This document shows, piece after piece, positions 18,667 to 28,100 of a DNA stretch of 64,000 bases; positions within the stretch are counted from its first letter, which is position 1, and every line of letters starts with the position of its first letter. A program made the position numbers and the translations under genes. A model generated the notes under the pieces. That model did no database searches, was not told the origin of the DNA, and was given only the letters and a program-made list of their open reading frames with translations. The stretch spans positions 3,734,001 through 3,798,000 of the forward strand of contig NZ_CP066308.1 in NCBI RefSeq assembly GCF_016406105.1. The letters are read 5' to 3'. The stretch comes from Brevibacillus composti (GTDB lineage Bacteria; Bacillota; Bacilli; Brevibacillales; Brevibacillaceae).

Positions 18667-18803
18667 GTAAGAAAACCTCTATCGAGGTCGATTCAAGGGG
18701 AGCGAGCGCGATTTAGCGGTTGGTTATTCTTGCTGTATCAGGAAGAAGATCTGGGAGCTTACACTATCTGATACAGTAAGAAAACCCGGAGAGAAGCTCC
18801 GGG
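18667..18803. repeat. Hairpin pair with repeated GTAAGAAAACC at the transposon 3' side
   Basis: GTAAGAAAACC occurs at 18667-18677 and again at 18776-18786. Each copy runs into a stem-loop: ACCTC-TATC-GAGGT, and CCCGGAG-AGAAG-CTCCGGG. Between them lies a 9-bp inverted pair CTGTATCAG (18733-18741) / CTGATACAG (18768-18776). On the minus strand each hairpin is followed by TTTTCTTAC. The downstream position relative to the transposase fits an IS91-type oriIS and/or a terminator. Exact ends cannot be fixed by eye. Confidence 0.5.
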
Positions 18804-18813
18804 CCTTTTGGCG

Positions 18814-19104
18814 TTAGAGGATATCCGAAAGTTTGTATTCATATCCATGCAAGCCTTTATAATACTCAGGGTACATAGGATTTCCGCAATACTCACATCC
18901 AAATTGAGGTGGAACAGTCGGGTCGCCATCATCCATCGCATCGAAATCGCGAACTACGCTTAATGGAATTTCCTCTGTCTCATGACACATTAAACAAACA
19001 TATTTGACGACCTCGTTCCTCTCTTGTTTCCTTCGGAAACTTTCCAGGAGTGCTTTGCGATTTTTCTTTGCCTTTTTCTTTTTTGACACCTGTGAGATCT
19101 TCAA
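18814..19104 (-). CDS. Small zinc-ribbon protein of the IS91-like element
   Basis: 96 residues, lysine-rich at the N-terminus (KKKKAKKNRKALL), then two CxxC pairs (CLMC near 37 and CEYC near 70) that make a zinc ribbon. It starts inside the transposase gene and overlaps its last 125 nt in another frame, then runs on to a terminator. I do not recognise a named family. Its place suggests an accessory protein of the element, possibly binding DNA or the transposase. Translation from within the transposase coding region is not proven. Confidence 0.6.
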   Translation of the reverse strand: MKISQVSKKKKAKKNRKALLESFRRKQERNEVVKYVCLMCHETEEIPLSVVRDFDAMDDGDPTVPPQFGCEYCGNPMYPEYYKGLHGYEYKLSDIL

Positions 19105-20284
19105 TCATCCCTTCCAGACACGCTCGTGATTGACGACAAAGAGCATGCTTAATAACAAGGGTTCCATCTTTTAGGCAGACTTCTCCCTTGTATTCATAGT
19201 AACACTGACAGCGAGAGCAGACGAGTGGGTCTTTTCCCGTTTGATCCTTTATCCGTTGATTCCACTTCCTACGCGTCAGGTACCGTTTAATTTGAACAAT
19301 TTTTCTTTGCATCTCTTGTTGCCAAATAGATATCTTTTGTTTAGCAATTTTTTTACTTCTTCTTGCGTAGATCCCATAATGCCGTATCATTTTAAACTGC
19401 CCATCAGGTATATGGCTAATAAGACGTCCGATAAATTCCTCAACACTTACTGTTTCGCGCTTTTCTTGTCCATTTGTTTTGTCATGGTATCGGAAGGTTA
19501 CGGTATTTCCATCGTACTGCTCAATACGATTTAGACCAATAGCTGGTCGACGAAAATATCGACCGATGTAACCAATTTGAACTTTCACATTACCTTTCTG
19601 TTTTGGGGCATGCACATAAAAGCCTTCTCCATTTGCGGAATAGGCTTTTTGAAGTAATGGCTGAACTTGTTTTAAGTCTTTTGCGTTCAATGATCTGCGA
19701 ATGAGTTTAAGTACAACGGTTTGCCATTGCTTTCGTAACATCTCAAAAGGAATGTAATCGTAGGTTTTCCATTCCCCATTTTTCTTCATTCCACCCATGG
19801 TAACTAGCATGTGTACATGGGGGTTAAAGTTTAAACGCGAGCCAAATGTATGTAATCCAGCAATAATTCCTGGGGTAACTTTCAATTTCTCTTCAAACCA
19901 TTTTTGAACTACTCGAACCGCTTCATCCATAAATTCTTTTAGCATCGCACGATGCCTTCGAAAAATATCCCGTAATCCTTCGTCAATTGTAAAAATGACA
20001 TGACGATGATTTACTTGTAACACCTCTTCGCTCATGATTCGGCTCCATTCTTCGGTTTCACCGCAAGAGCAGGTTGTACAAAATCGTCCTTTGCAACGGA
20101 AAGGAATTCTTTTCGTTTTGTGGCAACCCTCACAAACTAGCAGCTTAAACCCTTTCTTCGGGTCACCGCAGTTCAAAAACTTCTCGACTTCCTTCAGAAC
20201 CGAAGGTCGAATTCGCTTGTCATACTTTTTTACAAAAGGTTGCCAGTGTTCCATAAAAATTTGTTTAAGAATGTTCGTCTCCAT
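18980..20284 (-). CDS. IS91-family HUH (Y2) transposase
   Basis: 434-residue rolling-circle transposase. An N-terminal zinc finger (CEGC at 51-54 and CKGRFCTTCSC at 64-74) precedes the HUH motif NPHVHML (His156/His158). The catalytic tyrosine pair lies in YIGRYFRRPAIG (Tyr239 and Tyr243), spaced by four as in IS91. A second zinc-ribbon region (CSRCQCYY) and a basic C-terminal tail follow. Length is normal and no frameshift is seen, so the element could still be active. Its base composition is clearly lower in GC than the flanking genes. Confidence 0.93.
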   Translation of the reverse strand: METNILKQIFMEHWQPFVKKYDKRIRPSVLKEVEKFLNCGDPKKGFKLLVCEGCHKTKRIPFRCKGRFCTTCSCGETEEWSRIMSEEVLQVNHRHVIFTIDEGLRDIFRRHRAMLKEFMDEAVRVVQKWFEEKLKVTPGIIAGLHTFGSRLNFNPHVHMLVTMGGMKKNGEWKTYDYIPFEMLRKQWQTVVLKLIRRSLNAKDLKQVQPLLQKAYSANGEGFYVHAPKQKGNVKVQIGYIGRYFRRPAIGLNRIEQYDGNTVTFRYHDKTNGQEKRETVSVEEFIGRLISHIPDGQFKMIRHYGIYARRSKKIAKQKISIWQQEMQRKIVQIKRYLTRRKWNQRIKDQTGKDPLVCSRCQCYYEYKGEVCLKDGTLVIKHALCRQSRACLEGMIEDLTGVKKEKGKEKSQSTPGKFPKETREERGRQICLFNVS

Positions 20285-20349
20285 ATCTTAATTTTACCAA
20301 AACAAATAAAGGGGCTCACGCCCTAAAATTATATACTTTCCGATATTAT

Positions 20350-20382
20350 AAAAAAAGAAAAGCAGCGGCCACTGGCCCCTAC
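20350..20382 (-). terminator. Intrinsic terminator of the nitrilase gene
   Basis: Stem 20362-20370 with 20374-20382 (GGCC/GGCC core) overlapping the nitrilase TAG, followed on the minus strand by TTTTCTTTTTTT. It marks the chromosome side of the IS91-like insertion. Confidence 0.7.
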
Positions 20383-21329
20383 TTTTCCTCCCAATTTATA
20401 TTTCTCTTCTCTTTCCGGTTTACCTCGACCTGAAACACGTCTGGCCGGGCGTAGTGACCCATGACGTCAAAATCAAGGCGGCTTTTCACGATCTGCGTCA
20501 GGTCGAGATCGGCGAGCAGGATGTCCTCGCGTCCGTAGACCGGCTCCACGACATACTCGCCCAGCGGGCCGACGATGGCGCTGCCGCCCCGGCACATGAC
20601 CTCCGGCTCGCTTTCCAGTTCGTCGTAGCAAGCCAGGTCTGTCGGATACATCGCTTTGGTCACGTACTGGTTGCAGGACAGGACGAAGCAGCGTCCTTCC
20701 AGCGCGATGTGGCGAATCGTCGCCTGCCAGCCGTCGCGCGAATCGGCTGTCGGAGCCAGGTACAGTTCGACTCCCTGGTCATACAAGGCCAGCCTGGCCA
20801 GCGGCATATAATTCTCCCAGCAGATCAGACTGCCCATTTTTCCGTAGGGCGTATCAAAGACCGGCAGTGTGCTGCCGTCGCCCTCCCCCCAGATGACCCG
20901 CTCGGCGGCGGTCGGTTTCAGTTTCCGATGTTTTCCGAGGAGAGCGCCGTCCGGGCCAAAGTGAAGCACGGTGCAGTACAGCGTGCCGGAGCGCTCTTTT
21001 TCGATCACGCCGATGACCAGATAGAGAGCGTATTCCTTGGCGATCTCGCCCAGGATCTCCGTTTCCCTGCCGGGCACTTCGATTGAGCTTTCATAGTACC
21101 GGTACCAATCCTCCCGCCCCTTTGGAGAGCGGCTCCCTACCTTTGTTCCAAAAGACAGTCCGCGCGGATACGCGGAGACATAGGCCTCCGGAAAGAGGAC
21201 CAGCCTCGCCCCCTGCGAAGCTGCCTCCGCGGTCCATGTGCGCACTTTTTCCAGCGTCTGATCCAGATTCATGATGACCGGAGCTGCTTGCACAACAGCC
21301 ACTCGCACTTGCTTTTCGATACGTCCCAT
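20379..21329 (-). CDS. Nitrilase-family carbon-nitrogen hydrolase
   Basis: 316-residue cytoplasmic enzyme of the nitrilase superfamily, branch 1 by appearance. The Glu-Lys-Cys catalytic set is present: Glu in FPEAYVSAYPRG, Lys in KHRKLKPT, Cys in GSLICWENYMPLAR. The CWEN context is that of true nitrilases (nitrile to carboxylate plus ammonia) rather than amidases, but the substrate is unknown. ATG 21329 follows GGGGAAGGTATTC. It lies 37 bp behind addA and may be cotranscribed with it. The C-terminus ends next to the IS91-like element without obvious truncation. Confidence 0.88.
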   Translation of the reverse strand: MGRIEKQVRVAVVQAAPVIMNLDQTLEKVRTWTAEAASQGARLVLFPEAYVSAYPRGLSFGTKVGSRSPKGREDWYRYYESSIEVPGRETEILGEIAKEYALYLVIGVIEKERSGTLYCTVLHFGPDGALLGKHRKLKPTAAERVIWGEGDGSTLPVFDTPYGKMGSLICWENYMPLARLALYDQGVELYLAPTADSRDGWQATIRHIALEGRCFVLSCNQYVTKAMYPTDLACYDELESEPEVMCRGGSAIVGPLGEYVVEPVYGREDILLADLDLTQIVKSRLDFDVMGHYARPDVFQVEVNRKEKRNINWEEK

Positions 21330-21366
21330 GAATACCTTCCCCATTTCCTGGTTATTCCACTGCCTT

Positions 21367-24300
21367 TTACAGATCTGACTCAATCGGAATCGCAAAACCT
21401 CCGGCTAAGAGGTACAGATAGCTTTCTGTCACCGTTTTGCCGACGATTCTCTCGATTGCCTGCTGATAGAGGCGGATTTGCTCACCGTATCGCTTGATCA
21501 TCTCGGCGATGACCCATTCGGACGGCTCTGAACCGATTCTGTCGGTTTTAAAGTCGAGCAGCGTCAGCCGACCGTTATCCTCCTCCAGCAAACAATCGAT
21601 AACGCCCTGAACGATGATTTGCTCAGCATCGGCCTCGCCCATCGCCGGTTCCACGGCAGAGGCTGGCAGAGCCAGCGTAAAGGGCAATTCCCGGTGGACG
21701 ACCCGCGCCCGCTTCATTCTCTCTCCCAGCGGAGAAGCGAAGAAACGGATGATTTGCATGCTGTCGACCGCTTCCGCCTGCTCCTCGGTGAGAAAACGAC
21801 GGGCCACCAGCGAAGCGATTTGCTCGCGGATATCCTGCTCGTCTAACGGCCTGGCCAGGTCGATGTTCTGCATGATCAGGTGCACCACGGTACCCCGTTC
21901 CGCTGCAGAGAGCGTGGCCGGACCGTCCTCGCTTAAAAAGCGCGGCTTCTCCACGATCGTCGGCAAACGCAGCGGATAGCCGCGGGCGGCGGTCTGTTCC
22001 CGCCGCTTCAGCTCGCTCACCGTCCATTTGGTCATGACCCGCGAGGATGCCGGCTGCGGATACCGCCAGCCCAGCCGCCGGCCGATCTCTTCCGCCAGCT
22101 GCGGATCGGCCGGTCTGTCCGCAATGGCTTCGCGCCGGGTCAGCCGCTCCCAGACCTCCTGCTCAGCCGACAGTGCTTCGGCCTCTTGTCTCAGCTCATC
22201 CGCGCGATAGAACGAAAACGTCCAGCGGGAATCATCCGGGACCGTCTGCACCGTGACCTGCTCGCCGCTTCCCCGCTCCAACGGATAGAGCCGCAAAGGG
22301 GAGGCGAGCGGATGGCGGAGCAGCGCCCGTCCGACCCAATCGAGATAGCCTTTGGCCTGGATCAGATCCTCGTCGAGAAGTCTCTCTCCCGCGCCCTGGC
22401 TTCCCCAGGCAGTGATGCTTTTGCTCAAGTCCTTGGCCGTCCCGACCAATACCAGCTTCTCCCGGGCCCGCGTCAGCGCGACGTACAGCACCCGCATCTC
22501 TTCGGCCAGCATCTCCCGCCGGAGCTGCTGCCTGATGCCCATCGCGGCCAGGCTGGGATAACGAACTTGCAAGCGAGGCTCCACCGCCATCGGACCGAAA
22601 CCGAGATCCTTGTGGAGCAGGAAATGACTTTTCATGTCCATCGTATTGAACTGTTTGCCCAGTCCGGCGACAAAGACCACGGGAAATTCCAGTCCCTTGC
22701 TCTTGTGGATCGTCATGATCCGCACGACATCTTCGTTCTCTCCGACGGTGCGCGCTTCGCCCAAATCATTTCCCGCCTCGCGGAGCCGATCGACAAAGCG
22801 GAGAAACCGAAACAGTCCCCGGTAAGAGCCCGCTTCGTACTGCCGCGCCCGGTCGTACAGGATGCGCAGATTGGCCTGCCGCTGCTGTCCCCCCGGCAGG
22901 GCGGCCACGTAGTCGAGGTAACCCGTCTCGCGGTAGAGAGTGGCGATCAGCTCGGCCAGAGATGCTCTTCTCGCCTTCGTCCGCCACTCCTCCAGCCTGC
23001 CGAAAAACCCGCGCAGACGCTTTTCCCACGATGCCTCTCCCGCCTTTTCCGCCGCGTACTGATGGACCGCCTGATAAAAGGGAAGGGACGGATAAGCGAT
23101 CCGAATCTGGGCCAGATCCGGCTCCGTAAGGCCGACAATCGGCGAGCGAAGCACCGCTGCCAGCGGGATATCCTGATGCGGATTGTCGATCACCCTGAGA
23201 AGCGAGAGCATGATCTCTACCTCGGTCGCGCTGAAGTAGCCTTCGCCCTGTTCCGCGTAGACGGGAATGCCCGCTGCCCGCAGCTCTTCCATCATCACCT
23301 GGCCCCAGGTGGAGGTGGCGCGTAGCAGAATGACGATGTCCCGATAGGCGAGCGGACGCAAGCCGCCTTCTTTTTTATCGAAGACGAGCAGCGGCGGCTC
23401 GCCGGCGCCCGGCTCCATCCACCGGCGGATGCGGCCTGCGATCAGGCGCGCCTCCATCTGGGCCGCACTGGCTTCTTCCACTGACGCAGCCTCGCCCGCC
23501 GGCCCCGCCTCGGCGGGAGCGCCTCCCTCATCGTTGCCCTCGCCGTACGCCGGCGCTTTCGCATCGGCCTCCTCCGGTGTGCTTCGGTCGATCAGATGCA
23601 TCTCCACATCCCGTCGGCCCTCTTCCATATCCGGGTAGGAGGCGCGGCAGATCAGCTCCGCCGAACGGTCGTAGTCGATTTCCCCGACGCCGGGGGACAT
23701 GATCTGTCTGAACAGGAAATTGACCGCGTCCACCACTTCCCGCCGGCTGCGGAAGTTGGCCGCCAGATCGATTCGTCTGCCCGGCGCCGTTTCCGGGATC
23801 GTTTCGCCGAGCGAGTAGCTGATGTACTTGTCCAAAAAGAGATTCGGTTCTGCCAAGCGGAAGCGGTAGATGCTCTGCTTGACGTCCCCGACCATGAAGC
23901 GGTTGGCCGCACCGTGCACGTCCGCCTCGCGGGAAACCATGCGCAAGATCGTCTCCTGCACCAGATTGATGTCCTGGTATTCGTCGACCAGCACCTCGGC
24001 AAACTGATCCTGCAGCTGCCGGGCGACAGGAGACGGCATGAGCCCGTCATCGGTTAAAATCCGCAGCGCCAAATGCTCCAAATCGCCGAAATCGACCATG
24101 GCGCGGGCCCGCTTTTCCCGGCTGAAGGCCGCGTCGAACTCACCGACCAGCCGGGCCAGCGTCTTCATGGAAGGAGCCAGATTGCCAAGATCGGCGAGAT
24201 ACTGCGCAACCGGCGTGGAAAAATGCTGCTCGATCATCTCTGCGAGAGCTTTTTTCACCTCATTGCGCAGCGACTGCACCTGCTCCTTTAGAGACGGATC

Positions 24301-25194
24301 GGCTTCCTTCACGGCTGGCAGACGGCCAAAGGAAATGCCGCGAACCGCCTGCTCCACCGCCTCCCAGCCTTGGCGGCAAGCGTTGACCGCCTGTGCAATC
24401 CCCGTCCGCTCCGCTTCCAACAGAGGCAAATAGGCTTGCGGACCTTCCGGCGAGGAAGCCAGCTGAACAGCCCGCTTCACTTTCCCCTCGAGCGCCTGCA
24501 GCTCCAGCGCGAGCGAGCCGAGAATGCTCCGGGTCCATTTCAAGCCGTCGATATTTTGCGTCTCTGCCGCCTCGAACATGGCGGCCGCTTCCGCAAGCCA
24601 CCCCTGCGGATCGGGATGGCTGCGGGAAAACTCATACAGGCGGAGCAACAGGGCCGCCAGCATTTGATCGTCCTGTCCGTCCAGCATGATGTCGGCCAGT
24701 CGTTGAAAGTCGGGGTCGCCTTCATACCACGACTCCATCAGTTCCTCCAGGATGTCCTGGCGGAGCAATTCGCCCTCCATCTGGTCCGCGATGCGGAAAT
24801 CCGGGTCCAGTTCCACCTGGTAGTAATACTGCCGCAGCAGCCCCAGGCAAAACGAGTGAAGGGTCGTAATCGAGGCGCGCTGCAGGAGAGCGAGCTGCCG
24901 CCGCAGATGAGCGGAGTTCGGCTTTTCCTTCAGCGCCTTCCGCAGGGCATCGCTGATCCGGTGGCGCATTTCCGCCGCCGCCGCATTGGTAAACGTCACG
25001 ACCAGCAACTGATCGACCCCCACCGGCTCTTGCTCGTCCATGATCCGCCGAATGATCCGCTCGACCAGCACCGATGTTTTCCCCGAGCCCGCAGCCGCCG
25101 CTACCAGCAGATTGCACCCCCGCCCGGTAATGGCCTGCCACTGCTCCTCTGTCCAATGATCAGGCTTCGCCATCGCGCTTTGCGCTTCCGTCAT
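21367..25194 (-). CDS. addA: ATP-dependent helicase/nuclease subunit A
   Basis: 1275 residues, the normal length of AddA. It is the 3'-5' helicase and nuclease of the AddAB complex, which resects double-strand breaks for RecA loading. Walker A AAAAGSGKT lies at about 32-40, Walker B-like VLVDEYQDIN near 400, late helicase motifs (TIHKSKGLEFPVVFVAGL, VLYVALTRAREKL), and a C-terminal RecB-type nuclease with LLDFKTDRI. ATG 25194 follows GGAGGGGGACTCG and overlaps addB by 35 nt; the longer upstream frame lies inside addB and is rejected. Confidence 0.96.
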   Translation of the reverse strand: MTEAQSAMAKPDHWTEEQWQAITGRGCNLLVAAAAGSGKTSVLVERIIRRIMDEQEPVGVDQLLVVTFTNAAAAEMRHRISDALRKALKEKPNSAHLRRQLALLQRASITTLHSFCLGLLRQYYYQVELDPDFRIADQMEGELLRQDILEELMESWYEGDPDFQRLADIMLDGQDDQMLAALLLRLYEFSRSHPDPQGWLAEAAAMFEAAETQNIDGLKWTRSILGSLALELQALEGKVKRAVQLASSPEGPQAYLPLLEAERTGIAQAVNACRQGWEAVEQAVRGISFGRLPAVKEADPSLKEQVQSLRNEVKKALAEMIEQHFSTPVAQYLADLGNLAPSMKTLARLVGEFDAAFSREKRARAMVDFGDLEHLALRILTDDGLMPSPVARQLQDQFAEVLVDEYQDINLVQETILRMVSREADVHGAANRFMVGDVKQSIYRFRLAEPNLFLDKYISYSLGETIPETAPGRRIDLAANFRSRREVVDAVNFLFRQIMSPGVGEIDYDRSAELICRASYPDMEEGRRDVEMHLIDRSTPEEADAKAPAYGEGNDEGGAPAEAGPAGEAASVEEASAAQMEARLIAGRIRRWMEPGAGEPPLLVFDKKEGGLRPLAYRDIVILLRATSTWGQVMMEELRAAGIPVYAEQGEGYFSATEVEIMLSLLRVIDNPHQDIPLAAVLRSPIVGLTEPDLAQIRIAYPSLPFYQAVHQYAAEKAGEASWEKRLRGFFGRLEEWRTKARRASLAELIATLYRETGYLDYVAALPGGQQRQANLRILYDRARQYEAGSYRGLFRFLRFVDRLREAGNDLGEARTVGENEDVVRIMTIHKSKGLEFPVVFVAGLGKQFNTMDMKSHFLLHKDLGFGPMAVEPRLQVRYPSLAAMGIRQQLRREMLAEEMRVLYVALTRAREKLVLVGTAKDLSKSITAWGSQGAGERLLDEDLIQAKGYLDWVGRALLRHPLASPLRLYPLERGSGEQVTVQTVPDDSRWTFSFYRADELRQEAEALSAEQEVWERLTRREAIADRPADPQLAEEIGRRLGWRYPQPASSRVMTKWTVSELKRREQTAARGYPLRLPTIVEKPRFLSEDGPATLSAAERGTVVHLIMQNIDLARPLDEQDIREQIASLVARRFLTEEQAEAVDSMQIIRFFASPLGERMKRARVVHRELPFTLALPASAVEPAMGEADAEQIIVQGVIDCLLEEDNGRLTLLDFKTDRIGSEPSEWVIAEMIKRYGEQIRLYQQAIERIVGKTVTESYLYLLAGGFAIPIESDL

Positions 25195-28100
25195 CGAGTC
25201 CCCCTCCTTCCTCGTGCATTCCTTCTCCGGCCCCATGCTGCAGCCTGTCCCAAATCTCCTTGTTGCTCCACTTGGGAAGCTGCCGCTGCTGATTGGCATC
25301 CCCCTCCGGATCGTAGTGACAGACCGGTTTGTAGGAACAATGCTCACAGGCGATCAGCGTTCCGCTGACATACGGGGAAATCTCGATGTCTCCGTCCGTC
25401 ATCCGGGTGCTCAGCTCCTCTACCGTGCGGCGCACGAACTGTTGCAGAGCCTGGAATTGTTCCACCGTCGCGACAGAGGAACGGGACGACAGCGTGCCGT
25501 CCTTTTTCAGTTCAAACGGCACCAGCTCCGATGCACCCTGCTCCACCTGGGCGTCCATCATTTTGGCCAGCTCCGGTTCGGCCAGCATCAAGCCTTTCAT
25601 CCGCAGCCGCTTTGCCCTCTCCTTGGCCGCTTCCTCGCTGGTCAACAGACGCTTCGCCGTCACAAACGGATCGGCCACCTGGTAGTAAAAGACCCCGGCC
25701 ATTTCCGCCTTTTGTCCGAGCCACTCCTCTGCATGGGTCACGACGACATCCAGATAGACCAACAGCTGCAGATTCAATCCGTTGTACACGTCGGAGAGCA
25801 CGAGCTGCTTGGGGCTGGATTTATAGTCGATGACGCGCAAATACGGCACGTCCCCGTCCAATGACTGATCCACCCGATCGATCCTTCCGACGAGCTGCAC
25901 CTCGACGCCGCTCGGCAGGCGCAGCCCGAGACCGGGCAAGTCTCCACCCGGACCAAACGACACCTCCAGACCCACTGGGGCAAAACGGCTTCGCTTGGCA
26001 TGCTCTCCGAGGACGTAGATCGCCCGCCCGACGGCTCGTTTCAGCTTGCCGGACAGAAAGCGGTAGCGGGCCGTCCGGGTCAGAATGCTGCTGCGCGTGG
26101 CGGGAACCAGCTCGTCCACGACTTCCTGCGCGAGCTGCATGCTGTTTTCCTCGGTCAGACGCCCCCACTCCAGCTGTTCCTCGTTCATCTTTTCCACGGC
26201 CCGCTTCAGCGAGGCATGGAATAATTCGCCGACGTCAAAGCGCTCCAGCTTATACTGCTGCCTCTCCTTCAGGCGCAGCCCGTGGGAGGAGAAATGCGAA
26301 AACGGACAGGTCTGGAAGCGCTCCAGCCGGGAGACGCTCATCTTCAGCTCCCGGCCGTACAATGTCCGGCTCGTCCCCTCGTCCAGCCGCTGTACCCGGT
26401 TGCTGTAGCGCAACCCGCCGAGCAGCCATTTTTCCCGGCTCACCTCTTCCGAGTGCTTCAGAAACCAGTCGTAGACCTCCCACCAGAAGACCGGCAGATT
26501 CCCGCTCGTTTTCATCCCCCGCAGCAGGGAGAGCAGATGGCGGTACACCCGGCGAGGCGTCCCCAGCAAAAAGAGATCCTCTTCGGCCCGGCCGCTCGGT
26601 TCATTGGCAAAGAACCGGTGAACGGCTTCCGGCAGCACTTCCCGGACTCGGACGAAGACGGAGGAAGGCAAGAGAGCCTTGCCCTCCTCATCGGCGAGGG
26701 CGCAGCTCAGGTAGAGCCGCTCCGACGGCCGGGTCATCGCCTGATACAGGAGAAACGGCTCCGCCATCAGCCGCTGCTTGGCCGACGGCGCCAGTTCCAT
26801 CCCCAGCTCCGCCAGTCTTTCCCGCTCCGCCTCGTCCAGCACGCCGTCTTCCTTCGGCTTCAGCGGGATCACCCCTTCATTGACGCCCAGGAGAAACAGG
26901 GCGCGCACATCGGGCTGGCGGGAGCGCTCCATCGATCCGACCAGCACCTGATCCAGCGCAGGGGGGACCAATCCCAGCTCGATACTCTCCAGACCGCTGT
27001 CCAAGACACCCGCGAAGGTGGCGAGGTCCATCTGCTCCTCGCCCATCACTTCCACGATCTGATCAAACAGGTTCATCAGGCCGTTCCATACCTGTCCGTG
27101 CATCTGGGCTTCTTCCAGCTCGCCCGCTCCTTCCGCCTGACGCTGCCAGGCTTCCAGCTTGCCGGGCACGCCGATGCGCAGCAAAAAGCGGTACAGGGCC
27201 GTTGTCATCTCGCGCACATTGGCCTTTTGCGCCTCTTTCAGCTCCTCTTCCAATTGGAGCAGGGGAGCGGCGTACGCCCTGCGCAAGCGATCCACGGCCT
27301 GATCCTCGGCGGCCCGTGTCTCTCCGCCAAAGCGCCAGGGCTCCTCGCTCGCCCAGTACGAGCCGTATACGCCGTGTGCGAGCACGTAATTTTCCAGGAG
27401 ATCGACATCCTGGCGCATGCCGCGCACCGCATCGTCTGCCTCCTCTCCGGCGGGTGCGATCAAGTCGGTCTTCAGGCAGCGAAACACTGCATCGTATCGC
27501 CAGCGTCCCACAACCACCTCCAGAGCCGACCGGATCAGCTCCATCAGGGGATGATGCGTCACCGAGCGCTTCTGGTCCAGAAAGAAGGGGATATTGTAAT
27601 CGGCAAATACCGTCGCGATCTCATCCGCATACGTGCCCGGCTCGCGCAGCAGAATCGCCATGTCCCTCCAGCGATAGCCCTCCTTGCGGGCCAGTTCGAG
27701 GATTTGCAGCGCCACCGCTTCCACCTCGGCCCGCCGATTGACCGCCGACACGAGGTGCACCTCGTCCGCCCGGGCAGGGGCCGGCGGCGTCCCCGGGTCG
27801 TCCCAGGCAAAGTACCGCTGCTCTATCTGACGCAGCCAGGGACTTTCCGCAAATCGTCTCGTCTCCGTCAGCAGGATCGGACTTACGACAGGCACGCCTG
27901 CCTCCCTGGCCAGTCTCTGCAACGTCTGATAGGTGCGCAGCGTCGGGTGAAACAGCCCCAGCTCATCCGGCGAGTCGTCCCGCTCTGCCGAATCCATGCA
28001 GAGGGCGATCGTCACCTGCTTCGCATGCATCATGACCTGCTCGATGACGCGCAGCTCCTGGTTGGTAAAGCCGCTGAATCCGTCGATGAAGACCTCCGCC

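Larger units (their letters stand above)
18728..20349 (-). mobile_element. IS91-like insertion element (approximate limits)
   Basis: AT-rich block containing a HUH-type transposase and a small overlapping zinc-ribbon ORF, between GC-rich neighbours. The right side (after the transposase start) holds a small GGGC-TCAC-GCCC hairpin at 20312-20323, a possible terIS. The left side holds the hairpins described at 18667-18803, a possible oriIS. As expected for IS91 elements there are no terminal inverted repeats or target duplications to find. A CAAG tetranucleotide (CTTG on the plus strand, 18729-18732) lies beside the CTGTATCAG arm, which would suit the known IS91 target preference. Boundaries are estimates. 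Confidence 0.6.
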
